The notes under the pieces were generated by a model. It was not told the origin of the DNA. It saw only the letters and a list, made by a program, of their open reading frames with translations, and did not search any database. From Thermovirga lienii DSM 17291 (GTDB lineage: Bacteria; Synergistota; Synergistia; Synergistales; Thermovirgaceae): 64,000 nt of DNA. Below, in pieces: positions 26,641 through 34,532 of the stretch (within the stretch, counting starts at the first letter, position 1; each line of letters begins with the position of its first letter). The position numbers were made by a program, and so were the translations under genes. The stretch lies in NCBI GenBank assembly GCA_000233775.1, contig CP003096.1:1903775-1967774 (forward strand). The letters run 5' to 3'.

Positions 26641-27420
26641 ATGAAGCTGGACGAAAAGATTATCTCAAAGGCAATTATAACCAGGTACTATCAGAAGATA
26701 CTGAGCCATCTCCAGGTGGACGTAGCCATAGTTGGAGGAGGTCCCTCCGGCCTTGTCGCAGGCTACTATCTTGCAAAGGAAGGGCACCGCGTTGCACTAT
26801 TTGAGCGCAAGCTGAGCGTTGGAGGAGGCATGTGGGGAGGAGGAATGCTCTTCAATGAAATAGTCGTGCAGGAGGACGCAAAGGAGATCCTGGAGGATTT
26901 TGGTGTGCGAGTCCAACCGTGGGAAGATGCTGGATACTACACTGCGGATGCCATAGAGAGCGTATGCTCCATAACCAGCAAGGCCATCCAAGCAGGACTT
27001 ACCGTCTTCAACTGCATAAGCGTAGAAGATGTCTCCGTTGAAGGTGACCGCATCACGGGGTTGGTCATCAATTGGACTCCCGTAGAGATGTCGGGGCTTC
27101 ATGTGGATCCCCTTTCAATAGGGGCTTCCTTCGTTATAGATGCTACAGGACACGACACCGAGGTAGTGCACATGGTGGCCAAGAAAGCTCCTGGCAAACT
27201 TATGACCCCCTCTGGAGACATCGAAGGAGAGAAGTTCATGTGCCCCGACGAAGCGGAAAAGAAGACCGTCGAAAACACCAAGGAAGTCTTCCCAGGTCTC
27301 TATGTTGCCGGCATGGCGTGCAACGCTACCTTCGGCGGCCCCAGGATGGGTCCCATATTCGGAGGCATGCTACTTTCTGGCCGAAAGGTAGCCGCACTAA
27401 TATCACAACGTTTAAAATAG
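26641..27420 (+). CDS. thi4: Thi4-family thiazole synthase, histidine (sulfide-using) variant
   Basis: A 259-residue FAD/NAD-binding protein with [18 protein letters not shown] near residues 28-45 and the C-terminal [20 protein letters not shown]. In yeast Thi4 a cysteine in the CCMDP segment gives up its sulfur. Here the matching segment is GLHVDP with His154, as in methanogen enzymes that use free sulfide and turn over repeatedly. It makes the thiazole moiety of thiamine from NAD and glycine, replacing the ThiG/ThiH route. It lies 22 bp after thiC with its own ribosome site. It is sometimes annotated as ribose-1,5-bisphosphate isomerase. Confidence 0.92.
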   Translation: MKLDEKIISKAIITRYYQKILSHLQVDVAIVGGGPSGLVAGYYLAKEGHRVALFERKLSVGGGMWGGGMLFNEIVVQEDAKEILEDFGVRVQPWEDAGYYTADAIESVCSITSKAIQAGLTVFNCISVEDVSVEGDRITGLVINWTPVEMSGLHVDPLSIGASFVIDATGHDTEVVHMVAKKAPGKLMTPSGDIEGEKFMCPDEAEKKTVENTKEVFPGLYVAGMACNATFGGPRMGPIFGGMLLSGRKVAALISQRLK

Positions 27421-27430
27421 CAAAAAAATA

Positions 27431-27460
27431 GAAAAGGCCGGCAATTAGCCGGCCCTTTTC
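27431..27460. terminator. Bidirectional terminator between thi4 and the NhaC-type gene
   Basis: GAAAAGGCCGGC-AATTA-GCCGGCCCTTTTC, a stem with one bulged C, T-rich on the plus side and A-rich before it. It sits between two converging genes and can serve both. Confidence 0.85.
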
Positions 27461-27476
27461 TATATTTGCTGATTAT

Positions 27477-28874
27477 TTAGTCCTTTTTATAGAAGATTCC
27501 TATGCCGAAGAACGTCAAAGCTATGGCCACTATGGGGTTGAGCCAGTTTAGCACTGCGTAGGGTGCGTAGGAAAAGGCATTTACTCCGAGCATGGCTGAC
27601 ATGTAGCCGCCACAGGCCGTCCAAGGTATCAGAGGAGACGTAAGGGTTCCACAGTCCTCCAAGGTTCTGGAAAGCATCCTAGGGGCAAGGTTCAACCTGT
27701 CGAAGGCCGGCTTGAACATACGGCCCGGAACCACAATGCCCAGGAACTGATCTCCAAGGAATAGGTTACCAAATAGACTGGAGAAGATAGTAGTGGTTAT
27801 AAGCCCTGTGACGTTGTTTATTATCTTGCTCAGGGCGTTAAGAAGGCTTTCCAAGTAGCCGCACCTTTCCATGATGCCTCCGAAACTCAAAGCGCAGATT
27901 ATCAAGGAAATGGTCCACATCATGTGGTCCAGTCCGCCTCTGGTCAAAAGCTTGTCCACAGCTTCTACGCCGGTGGAGGATTCATATCCATAGTGGGCAG
28001 CAGTGATGAGGTCTGCCGCTGATGCTCCCTGATAGACCACAGCAACTATCACTCCTGCCAAGGTTCCCAGGATAAGCCCCGGTATCGCAGGAAATTTCTT
28101 GGCAGCCAGCAATATTACGAGGACAGGGGGAAGCAAGGTCATGAGATTCAGATTGAACTGGCTTGCCAGAGTGGTCCTTATAGTCTCAACGGCCTGTGCA
28201 TCCACCGTCTGGCCATGAAATTTCATGCTCATGAAAGTATAAACGGCTATTACGATCAAATAGGTTGGCAAGGTTGTCCAGAGCATCGCCCTTATGTGAT
28301 CGAAAAGCTCTCCTCCTGCGACGGCAGGCGCCAGGTTCGTGGTATCCGAAAGGGGGGACATTTTATCACCAAAGTAAGCCCCAGAGACTATCACTCCTGC
28401 AGTGATGGGGGCAGGAATTCCAAGGCCCGATCCGATTCCCATCAAAGCCACTCCTATAGTTCCCGCGGTGGTCCAAGAGCTTCCAGTAGCAAGAGAAACA
28501 ACGGAACACGACAGAAGAGCCGCTACGAGGAAGACCTTGGGGGAAAGGATCTTGAGGCCATAATAGATCAAGGCTGGCACGGTTCCGCTCTGGATCCAAA
28601 CACCGACTACCACACCCACCATCATGAGTATCACGATGGGCAAGAGAGCCAAAGAAATGCCGTTGAGCATTCCCTCCTGAAGATCGTCCCACTTCTTTCC
28701 TAGAAAGAGCATGCCGCAAAGAGCAGATATGATGGCTGCAATGAGGATAGGGATATGGGCATCCACTTTCAACTTGAGGACGGAAAAACCAATGACGAAG
28801 GCTGAGATAGCGATAACCGCTGCTGACAAACCTACTGGGGGCAGCTTCTTTTCATTCTGCTTCTGGTACTCCAA
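27477..28874 (-). CDS. NhaC-type Na+/H+ (or malate-lactate) antiporter
   Basis: About 465 residues from a TTG at 28874, chosen for GGAGGT 7 nt upstream; an upstream in-frame ATG lacks a ribosome site. It has about 12 membrane helices and the NhaC motifs GSSWTTAGTIGVALMGIG, GAYFGDKMSPLSDTTNLA and PWTACGGYMSAMLGV. Family members exchange Na+ for H+, or malate-Na+ for lactate-H+. Both would suit an organism with malic enzyme and a lactate-racemase-like gene nearby. A TACAGTATAC-containing partial dyad lies just upstream (28891-28909). Confidence 0.88.
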   Translation of the reverse strand: MEYQKQNEKKLPPVGLSAAVIAISAFVIGFSVLKLKVDAHIPILIAAIISALCGMLFLGKKWDDLQEGMLNGISLALLPIVILMMVGVVVGVWIQSGTVPALIYYGLKILSPKVFLVAALLSCSVVSLATGSSWTTAGTIGVALMGIGSGLGIPAPITAGVIVSGAYFGDKMSPLSDTTNLAPAVAGGELFDHIRAMLWTTLPTYLIVIAVYTFMSMKFHGQTVDAQAVETIRTTLASQFNLNLMTLLPPVLVILLAAKKFPAIPGLILGTLAGVIVAVVYQGASAADLITAAHYGYESSTGVEAVDKLLTRGGLDHMMWTISLIICALSFGGIMERCGYLESLLNALSKIINNVTGLITTTIFSSLFGNLFLGDQFLGIVVPGRMFKPAFDRLNLAPRMLSRTLEDCGTLTSPLIPWTACGGYMSAMLGVNAFSYAPYAVLNWLNPIVAIALTFFGIGIFYKKD

Positions 28875-28890
28875 AACTTCCACCTCCAAT

Positions 28891-28909
28891 ATACTATGTA
28901 CAGTATACT
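28891..28909. promoter_or_regulatory. Imperfect dyad upstream of the NhaC-type gene
   Basis: ATACTATGTACAGTATACT has ATACT/AGTAT arms and the 10-mer TACAGTATAC, which recurs at 42104-42113 upstream of the truncated GntR gene. It may be an operator; no regulator can be assigned. Confidence 0.25.
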
Positions 28910-29011
28910 GGCGCGCCGGAGGTATGATACCAGAATCACAATGTCCCATCAACCCTCCATTTGGGAAGGCGACGGGACATTTTGTCTTTTATGCTTTAAT
29001 TGTTGAATTTT

Positions 29012-29449
29012 TTAAAGATTTTCTTGGCTTTTCTCTTTCTGAGAATTTTGCTCCAGCTTGGTCCACATAAACACCTTGAGTATTTCGTTCTTCTTTTCCA
29101 ACGGTAGCTCTCCGAAGTTCACCCCTGCCTCAACCATCTTTACTCCATCAGGAGTTTCCTCTTTAGTCACCCAGGCCAACTTTCCAACGTAAACCTTGTC
29201 TTCGCCCTTCGCGTGAAACTTTACCGCGCAGACCTCACCTTGCTCACCTTTCACTATGGTCTCGTCGTTTTTAAAGCGAACATGCGCCCCACCAAAACTT
29301 ATATCCATGACTTGGGCCTCTATCCAAGGGCCTGAAGGAGAAGGGCCAACGCTTGCCTTGGTTTCGAAGGGCGCACGGGCATACCTTCGCTTTTTAGAGG
29401 GATCTTCCACACTGGGTTTATTCATATCCTCTGACACCATTCGGACCAC
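29012..29449 (-). CDS. PilZ-domain c-di-GMP receptor
   Basis: A 145-residue single PilZ domain. It keeps both c-di-GMP binding elements, RxxxR (RRYAR, near residues 20-24) and the D-x-S-x-x-G motif (DISFGG, near residue 50). It has no membrane segment and no attached output domain, so it would act by binding a partner. It lies directly downstream of two diguanylate cyclase genes on the same strand, which suggests a local signalling set. The target is unknown. Confidence 0.85.
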   Translation of the reverse strand: MVRMVSEDMNKPSVEDPSKKRRYARAPFETKASVGPSPSGPWIEAQVMDISFGGAHVRFKNDETIVKGEQGEVCAVKFHAKGEDKVYVGKLAWVTKEETPDGVKMVEAGVNFGELPLEKKNEILKVFMWTKLEQNSQKEKSQENL

Positions 29450-29516
29450 TCCTCACCGTTACAGATAGCTTTATTCTATATTAACAAAAAACGCCATCTA
29501 CACCACCGTACTTATA

Positions 29517-30827
29517 CTAATAAATTGCATATCTTACGCAATTTCTGCCCTCATTTTTAGCCTTGTATAGAGCTTCATCTGCTCTTTTTATCAAATCTTT
29601 GCCCGATTCCCCTTCAAGGAAAGCTGTAACGCCAAAACTGGCAGTACAGTTGCCATCGAAGGGCATATTTTCCTGTTCTATTTTCTTTCTTAACTCCTCC
29701 GCTAAAAAAACGGCCTTTTCCAACGTTGTCCCAGGCAAAATAACTAAGAACTCTTCCCCACCCCAACGTCCCAAAGTATCAATCTTACGAATCCTCCTCT
29801 TTACTACATCCGTCACCCTTTTAAGCACTTCGTCCCCTATATCATGGCCAAACTCATCGTTTACACGTTTGAAATGATCTAAGTCAAACATTATCACAGA
29901 GAAAACAGTCCTCATCCGCTTGGAACGTTCCATTTCTTCCTGTAGCCTTTGTTCCGTGTACCTTCGATTATATGCTCCAGTGAGGGGATCTGTTATGGAA
30001 AGATATAACAATTTTTCCTGTAGCTCTTTATGCTTGGTCACATCTTTACCTGCTACAACATAGTAGGCTCTTTCCTCTATTTTCAACAAAGAAAAGGTCA
30101 TATCCACAAAGATCGGTCTTTCTTCCCTTTTATGCTTAAATTTTACTTCTAGTTCCTTCCCTTCAAGGTGCTTTAAATATTCCAGTTTTTCACTTTTTAC
30201 CTCGTCTCCAGATACCAAATCCAGAATCCATTCGGGTTCCAGCAAAGAAAACAAACCCTTTCCTCGGGCTTCGCTGTTGGTATAACCAAATATCTTTTCC
30301 GCTGCAGAATTTAAAAACAAAACTCTTCCCGCTTGGTCTAACAACAATATTCCATCTTTAACGGTGTTCACTATGGCCCTCAGAGTGGCTTCCTTTTCCT
30401 TCAGTTTAAGCCTGGTTTCATGAAGCTTAAGGGCCATATTTACATTGGAAAGAAGAGATACTCCCTCCGTGCCCTTGGGTATGTATCCGTAAGCACCTAA
30501 GCTATTTATCCTTTCCAAAGTTTTGGGATCTGTACTTGATGTTAGAAAGAGTATCGGAATATCTCTAACCTTTAGGATCTCCTCTGCCGTTTTGATTCCG
30601 TCGAGCTGCCCACTTAGGACAACATCCATTAAAACTATAGCTATATCTTTATCTTCGAAAACTCTCTTTATGGCCTCTTCTCCAGAGGAAACCGTGATTA
30701 CGATGAAGACATCCTTGGGCAGCAGGTTCTCAACGATCCTGACATAAAAAGGAGCATCTTCTACAAGTAGCACCTTATTTATTATTTGGCCGCTGGTCTC
30801 ACGCTCAACTTCTATCATCCTGCCCAC
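29517..30827 (-). CDS. Response regulator-PAS-GGDEF diguanylate cyclase
   Basis: A 436-residue cytoplasmic protein. Receiver domain (residues about 15-130) has LLVEDAPFY, the phospho-acceptor Asp in VLMDVVLSG, and a conserved Thr/Lys region (FLTSS, YIPKG). A PAS domain follows (about 150-265), then GGDEF (about 275-436) with the active motif GGEEF. RKID five residues before it is the inhibitory I-site, so product feedback is likely. It makes c-di-GMP. No histidine kinase is adjacent. The neighbours are a PilZ protein and a second GGDEF protein. Confidence 0.92.
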   Translation of the reverse strand: MGRMIEVERETSGQIINKVLLVEDAPFYVRIVENLLPKDVFIVITVSSGEEAIKRVFEDKDIAIVLMDVVLSGQLDGIKTAEEILKVRDIPILFLTSSTDPKTLERINSLGAYGYIPKGTEGVSLLSNVNMALKLHETRLKLKEKEATLRAIVNTVKDGILLLDQAGRVLFLNSAAEKIFGYTNSEARGKGLFSLLEPEWILDLVSGDEVKSEKLEYLKHLEGKELEVKFKHKREERPIFVDMTFSLLKIEERAYYVVAGKDVTKHKELQEKLLYLSITDPLTGAYNRRYTEQRLQEEMERSKRMRTVFSVIMFDLDHFKRVNDEFGHDIGDEVLKRVTDVVKRRIRKIDTLGRWGGEEFLVILPGTTLEKAVFLAEELRKKIEQENMPFDGNCTASFGVTAFLEGESGKDLIKRADEALYKAKNEGRNCVRYAIY

Positions 30828-30860
30828 CGTCTTTATGCCTCATCCAAAAATCAAAAATCC

Positions 30861-32273
30861 CTATGTATCAATACCAATCAAAACCTCTACCCTGTTTTTA
30901 CCCTGAGCTTTGGCTCTGTATAGGGCCCTATCCGCCCTCTCAAGAAGGCTGGAAGCTGTATCGTTCTCCTGGTATTCCGCAACTCCGAAACTTGCGGAGA
31001 CCGTTATTCCCTTACATATAGTTGCATCTTTTAATTTCTTCCTCATTCTCTCCGCGCACTCAGCGGCTTCATAAAAGTTTGCCCCTGGCAAAATTATCAA
31101 AAACTCCTCTCCCCCGTACCTGAAAGCTAGATCATTTACTCTAATGCAATCTCTGATCAGTCGTCCAAACTCAGCTAAAATCTCGTCCCCCACCTTGTGA
31201 CCGTAAGTGTCATTTAAATCCTTGAAGTTATCTAGGTCGGCCATAATTATTGAAAAATGCTGATCCTTTGCCCTCTCTATGTATCGTTCCAGTATGGTTT
31301 CCATTTCATGTCTAGACCTCAGTCCAGTCAGAGGATCCACCCTGAAGTACTCTATGAAACGACTTACCGCATCAGCTATATTTCCTATCTCTCCTCTTTT
31401 TCTTGCATAGCCGCTAATCTGGTCTGGGTCCTTATCCAATAAAGCTTTTCCCATATCCTTTAAGGGCTTGATGAACCTAAAGTAAACATACCCAATGATC
31501 AATAGGCCAAAGGAAATGCTGGTCCCCAAAGCTATAAGAGAAAGGCTTACCAAAAGCTTCTTGCCCATAGGGAGCAAGGGATCAAGCTCCCTGAACACCA
31601 AATAACCCACTGGTTTTCCATGGTCACCCCTGAGGGGCACCGAAACAAGCCCCAGCTGGGGTTCAGGCTCCTTTGCCGCAAAGGTCACAGAACAATTAGT
31701 CAAAAGGGCCAATCGTCCTAAATAATGAGCGTCTATAACTTTTATCACAAACAGGTACCCCTGAGGGACACTTCTGCGCTCCACATCTCCTCCTGGTTGA
31801 ATTGGAGCGATATAATACATGACAGTACTGTCGCCGAAGGTTCCATAGAAATGCTTAAATTCAGGCTTTTTGAAGTTTAACTTCCTTATGTATCCTTCAA
31901 GCAGGGCATCAGTTGCTACGCCGTCTTGAAATATTACTTTCCCGCTTCTATTCACCACCGCTATCCCATCAACCACATACTGAGAAAGCAAACTATCCAG
32001 GGCAATGTTATCCGCAGCCCAAAGTTGGTCTTCAGTGGAAAGAAATTCCACCATCTCGTCCCACCAAGAATAATCTTTGGCCACGAAGTCATATACGTTG
32101 TTTACCTCCTCCAGGACTACCCCTATGTTTTCCTGTAGAGTCCTATGTCGTTCAGAGGCCATATGGTTGAATTGACTCCAAATAGCTGCACAAACTACCA
32201 ATATAATTAAGGTCTCCAACGCTAAAATGGAAAAAAGGAATATCAAAGACCTGCGCAAGAAAGAGTACTTCAT
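30861..32273 (-). CDS. Membrane diguanylate cyclase with extracytoplasmic sensor (CHASE4-like)
   Basis: A 470-residue protein. A membrane helix at residues 8-32 and another near 240-265 enclose about 205 residues outside the membrane, beginning with a SERHRTLQENIG helix and a YDFVAKDYSWWDEM segment typical of CHASE4 sensors. A HAMP-like linker leads to a C-terminal GGDEF domain with active GGEEF and the I-site RVND five residues before it. It likely senses an external signal and makes c-di-GMP. The start has AGGAG upstream. It lies 33 bp from the response-regulator cyclase. Confidence 0.9.
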   Translation of the reverse strand: MKYSFLRRSLIFLFSILALETLIILVVCAAIWSQFNHMASERHRTLQENIGVVLEEVNNVYDFVAKDYSWWDEMVEFLSTEDQLWAADNIALDSLLSQYVVDGIAVVNRSGKVIFQDGVATDALLEGYIRKLNFKKPEFKHFYGTFGDSTVMYYIAPIQPGGDVERRSVPQGYLFVIKVIDAHYLGRLALLTNCSVTFAAKEPEPQLGLVSVPLRGDHGKPVGYLVFRELDPLLPMGKKLLVSLSLIALGTSISFGLLIIGYVYFRFIKPLKDMGKALLDKDPDQISGYARKRGEIGNIADAVSRFIEYFRVDPLTGLRSRHEMETILERYIERAKDQHFSIIMADLDNFKDLNDTYGHKVGDEILAEFGRLIRDCIRVNDLAFRYGGEEFLIILPGANFYEAAECAERMRKKLKDATICKGITVSASFGVAEYQENDTASSLLERADRALYRAKAQGKNRVEVLIGIDT

Positions 32274-32306
32274 GGCTAACTCCTGACATCGCCAGCCACA
32301 AGAAGG

Positions 32307-33026
32307 CTAAAATTCAATATCAAGCCACCTCTTTTCCGGCGAAAGTAACCACACGTCAACTTCACCGCCGCACTTGGACTTCACCAGTTTGGCAACTTCA
32401 AAAGCCGCTCTTCGGTGCTCCTCTTGAGGGACGACGTCCATCATGGCGTCTATATTTATGGCCACAACCTTAGTTTCGGGCGTTATCTTGCTTGAATCGC
32501 CGTTCTTCCAGCACCAGCCTCTGCAGAAAACATCTTTGGTGCCCGTATCGTAAAGGATTATCTCCCCAGGCGCAGGGGTTTCTGTTTCTTGGGGTTTACC
32601 AAGGGGGTTGTATGTCTCATCACCTGCGGCTTGCCCCAAAAGCAAGGTACCCCTGACGACGCTCAGGTCATCTCCTCCACAAGGCACTATATACTTTAAG
32701 CTTACGATATTGAATATGCAAACCAACTTGTTGACAAAGGGCAGATCCTTGCCAGATCTGACCCGCTTCACAAGGTTCGCTATGGATGGGGGGAACCTGT
32801 TGGGGTTCAAATTCATGTCCTCGAAGACCTTTCTCCAAACCAAAATTCTGGGGTGCTCCTTGTAGTTTGAAAGATCCTCACAGCTTCTCACAGCCTGCTC
32901 TTTTTCCCTGAGCATCCCTTCCAGCTCTTCGTCCCTCCCTGAATTGTCGACTCCTTTGGCCAGTACTACGTAGCGCCTGTAATTGGGGTATGATTCGAAC
33001 ACCTCTTTTGCTATCTCTATCCTCAA
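32307..33026 (-). CDS. B3/B4 tRNA-editing-domain protein
   Basis: A 239-residue stand-alone B3/B4 domain, the fold found in phenylalanyl-tRNA synthetase beta chains. HPRILVWRKVFEDMNLNPNRFPPSIANLVKRV and GKDLPFVNKLVCIFNIVSLKYIVPCGGDDL are characteristic. Stand-alone members may deacylate mischarged tRNA or bind related ligands; the role is not settled. The start is TTG at 33026 with a GAGGG site. The second IS256 copy ends 14 bp upstream, with its target duplication overlapping the leader. Confidence 0.8.
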   Translation of the reverse strand: MRIEIAKEVFESYPNYRRYVVLAKGVDNSGRDEELEGMLREKEQAVRSCEDLSNYKEHPRILVWRKVFEDMNLNPNRFPPSIANLVKRVRSGKDLPFVNKLVCIFNIVSLKYIVPCGGDDLSVVRGTLLLGQAAGDETYNPLGKPQETETPAPGEIILYDTGTKDVFCRGWCWKNGDSSKITPETKVVAINIDAMMDVVPQEEHRRAAFEVAKLVKSKCGGEVDVWLLSPEKRWLDIEF

Positions 33027-33031
33027 CAGCC

Positions 33032-33040
33032 CTCACTCCC
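33032..33040. repeat. Target-site duplication of IS256 copy 2 (left)
   Basis: CTCACTCCC, repeated exactly at 34438-34446 on the other side of the element. A length of 8-9 bp is normal for this family. Confidence 0.9.
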
Positions 33041-34437
33041 GGTCAAGTCCTATATTTTGTGTAAATTTGTTTTGGTCTCTGGTAATGGTCTTATGCATTT
33101 TTCTTATTTTTTGTTAAAGGCAATAGATTTTAGGGCTTGATCTAGATTGCTGTTGTGAAAGATATTCATAGTACTCATCCATATCAAGGTACTTCCTTCC
33201 ACCAGCCCACTTGTTGTCTATCTCAAGAAGAACTGCGCCAAGCAACCTTACTGCCGATTCCCTGCTTGGAAATATCCGTATAACCCTCTCCCTACGCCTT
33301 ATCTCCTCATTCAATCTCTCCACACTGTTGGTCGTCCTCAGACGCTTACGATACTTCTCCGGCAAAGACAATATCGCCACAGCATCGTCAAATCCCTCTT
33401 CCAAAATCCTCATCGCCTTAGGAGCTTTTTCTTCGTATTCCTCTAAAACCCTCATCAACAACATCCTGGCTGTCCCCATATCCGGAGCATGCAAAATAGC
33501 CTGTATCCGAGTCTTGAGCTCCCCCTGAAGACCCTTAGGTGAAGCAGATAGTATGTTCCGTATAAAATGAGTTTGACACCTCTGCCAGCTTGACCCCTGA
33601 AAATTTCTCCTCAAAGCCTTTACTAATCCCTTGTGGTCGTCAGATACCACTAAATCCACACCTCTTAAACCTCTATCTTTCAACCAACCGAAAAAATCCC
33701 CCCAGCTCTCCTCTGATTCGCTATCTCCTACCACAAACCCCAAAACTTCTCGTATACCTTCTCTGTTCACACCCACACATATAAGCATGCTCCTATGTAA
33801 GACCCTGTTTTCTTCCCTCACCCTTATAACCAATGCATCTACAATCAAAAAAGGATACTCCTTGTCCTTCAAAGACCTATCTCTCCACGCTTCTATAACT
33901 GGATCCAGCCTCCTGCATAATTCCGACACCAATGACTTGGATATCCTTACTCCACATAACTCCTCGGTTATCTCAGATACCTTACGGGTTGATACCCCAT
34001 TTACTACCATCTCCATCAAAGCCAAAATAAAGGCCTGTTCGCTCCTCTGATATCTGCTGAAAAGCTCCGTAGAAAACTTGCCATTACGAAGCCTGGGCAC
34101 CCTCAAAACAAGGCTCCCTACTCTCGTCGTAAGCCTGTGCGGGTATGTCCCGTTGCGATACCCTCGTCTTTCCTCTGTCCGCTCGTAAGCCTCTGCTCTC
34201 AACTGTTCCGTTGCCTGGGCTTGAAGAACTTGATTCAATACCGACTCCAATAACTTAGATACTCCAGAATCCTTACTGTCCGACAAAAATAACTGATGCA
34301 GTAATTCTGAGTCGATGGTAATATTGTACTGAGCCATTGCAAGGTCACCTCCGGTTTGGGTTTGTTTTTCCGCTTACCATTTTAAACCAGAGACCTTGCC
34401 TTGGCTCTTAATTTTACACAATTATATGGACACAACT
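33041..34437 (-). mobile_element. IS256-family insertion sequence, copy 2
   Basis: A 1397-bp element, nearly identical to the one at 1573-2969 and in the same orientation. Left end GGTCAAGTCC and right end (reverse complement AGTTGTGTCC) are the inverted repeat tips. A 9-bp duplication CTCACTCCC flanks it, so this copy arose by a simple transposition and its ends are certain. It separates the B3/B4 gene from its upstream neighbour. Confidence 0.95.
33114..34337 (-). CDS. IS256-family (Mutator-type) transposase
   Basis: 407 residues, identical in protein sequence to the transposase at 1646-2869, with Asp167, Asp233/234, Glu340 and the Cys254/His257 pair in place. The few nucleotide differences between the copies inside the gene are silent. 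It is likely to be active. Confidence 0.95.
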   Translation of the reverse strand: MAQYNITIDSELLHQLFLSDSKDSGVSKLLESVLNQVLQAQATEQLRAEAYERTEERRGYRNGTYPHRLTTRVGSLVLRVPRLRNGKFSTELFSRYQRSEQAFILALMEMVVNGVSTRKVSEITEELCGVRISKSLVSELCRRLDPVIEAWRDRSLKDKEYPFLIVDALVIRVREENRVLHRSMLICVGVNREGIREVLGFVVGDSESEESWGDFFGWLKDRGLRGVDLVVSDDHKGLVKALRRNFQGSSWQRCQTHFIRNILSASPKGLQGELKTRIQAILHAPDMGTARMLLMRVLEEYEEKAPKAMRILEEGFDDAVAILSLPEKYRKRLRTTNSVERLNEEIRRRERVIRIFPSRESAVRLLGAVLLEIDNKWAGGRKYLDMDEYYEYLSQQQSRSSPKIYCL

Positions 34438-34446
34438 CTCACTCCC
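34438..34446. repeat. Target-site duplication of IS256 copy 2 (right)
   Basis: CTCACTCCC, the exact partner of 33032-33040. Confidence 0.9.
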
Positions 34447-34532
34447 TCTAGCTTTTCACTATCCTAATATCAACAATTGAATGAATTATATATAAAAAAA
34501 TCTACTTCTTACAACCCTTTTGCAATGACACC

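Noticed and set aside
1573-34437. Composite transposon formed by the two IS256 copies
   Set aside because: Thirty kb of housekeeping genes such as trp and thi is unlikely cargo, and there is no common target duplication outside the pair.
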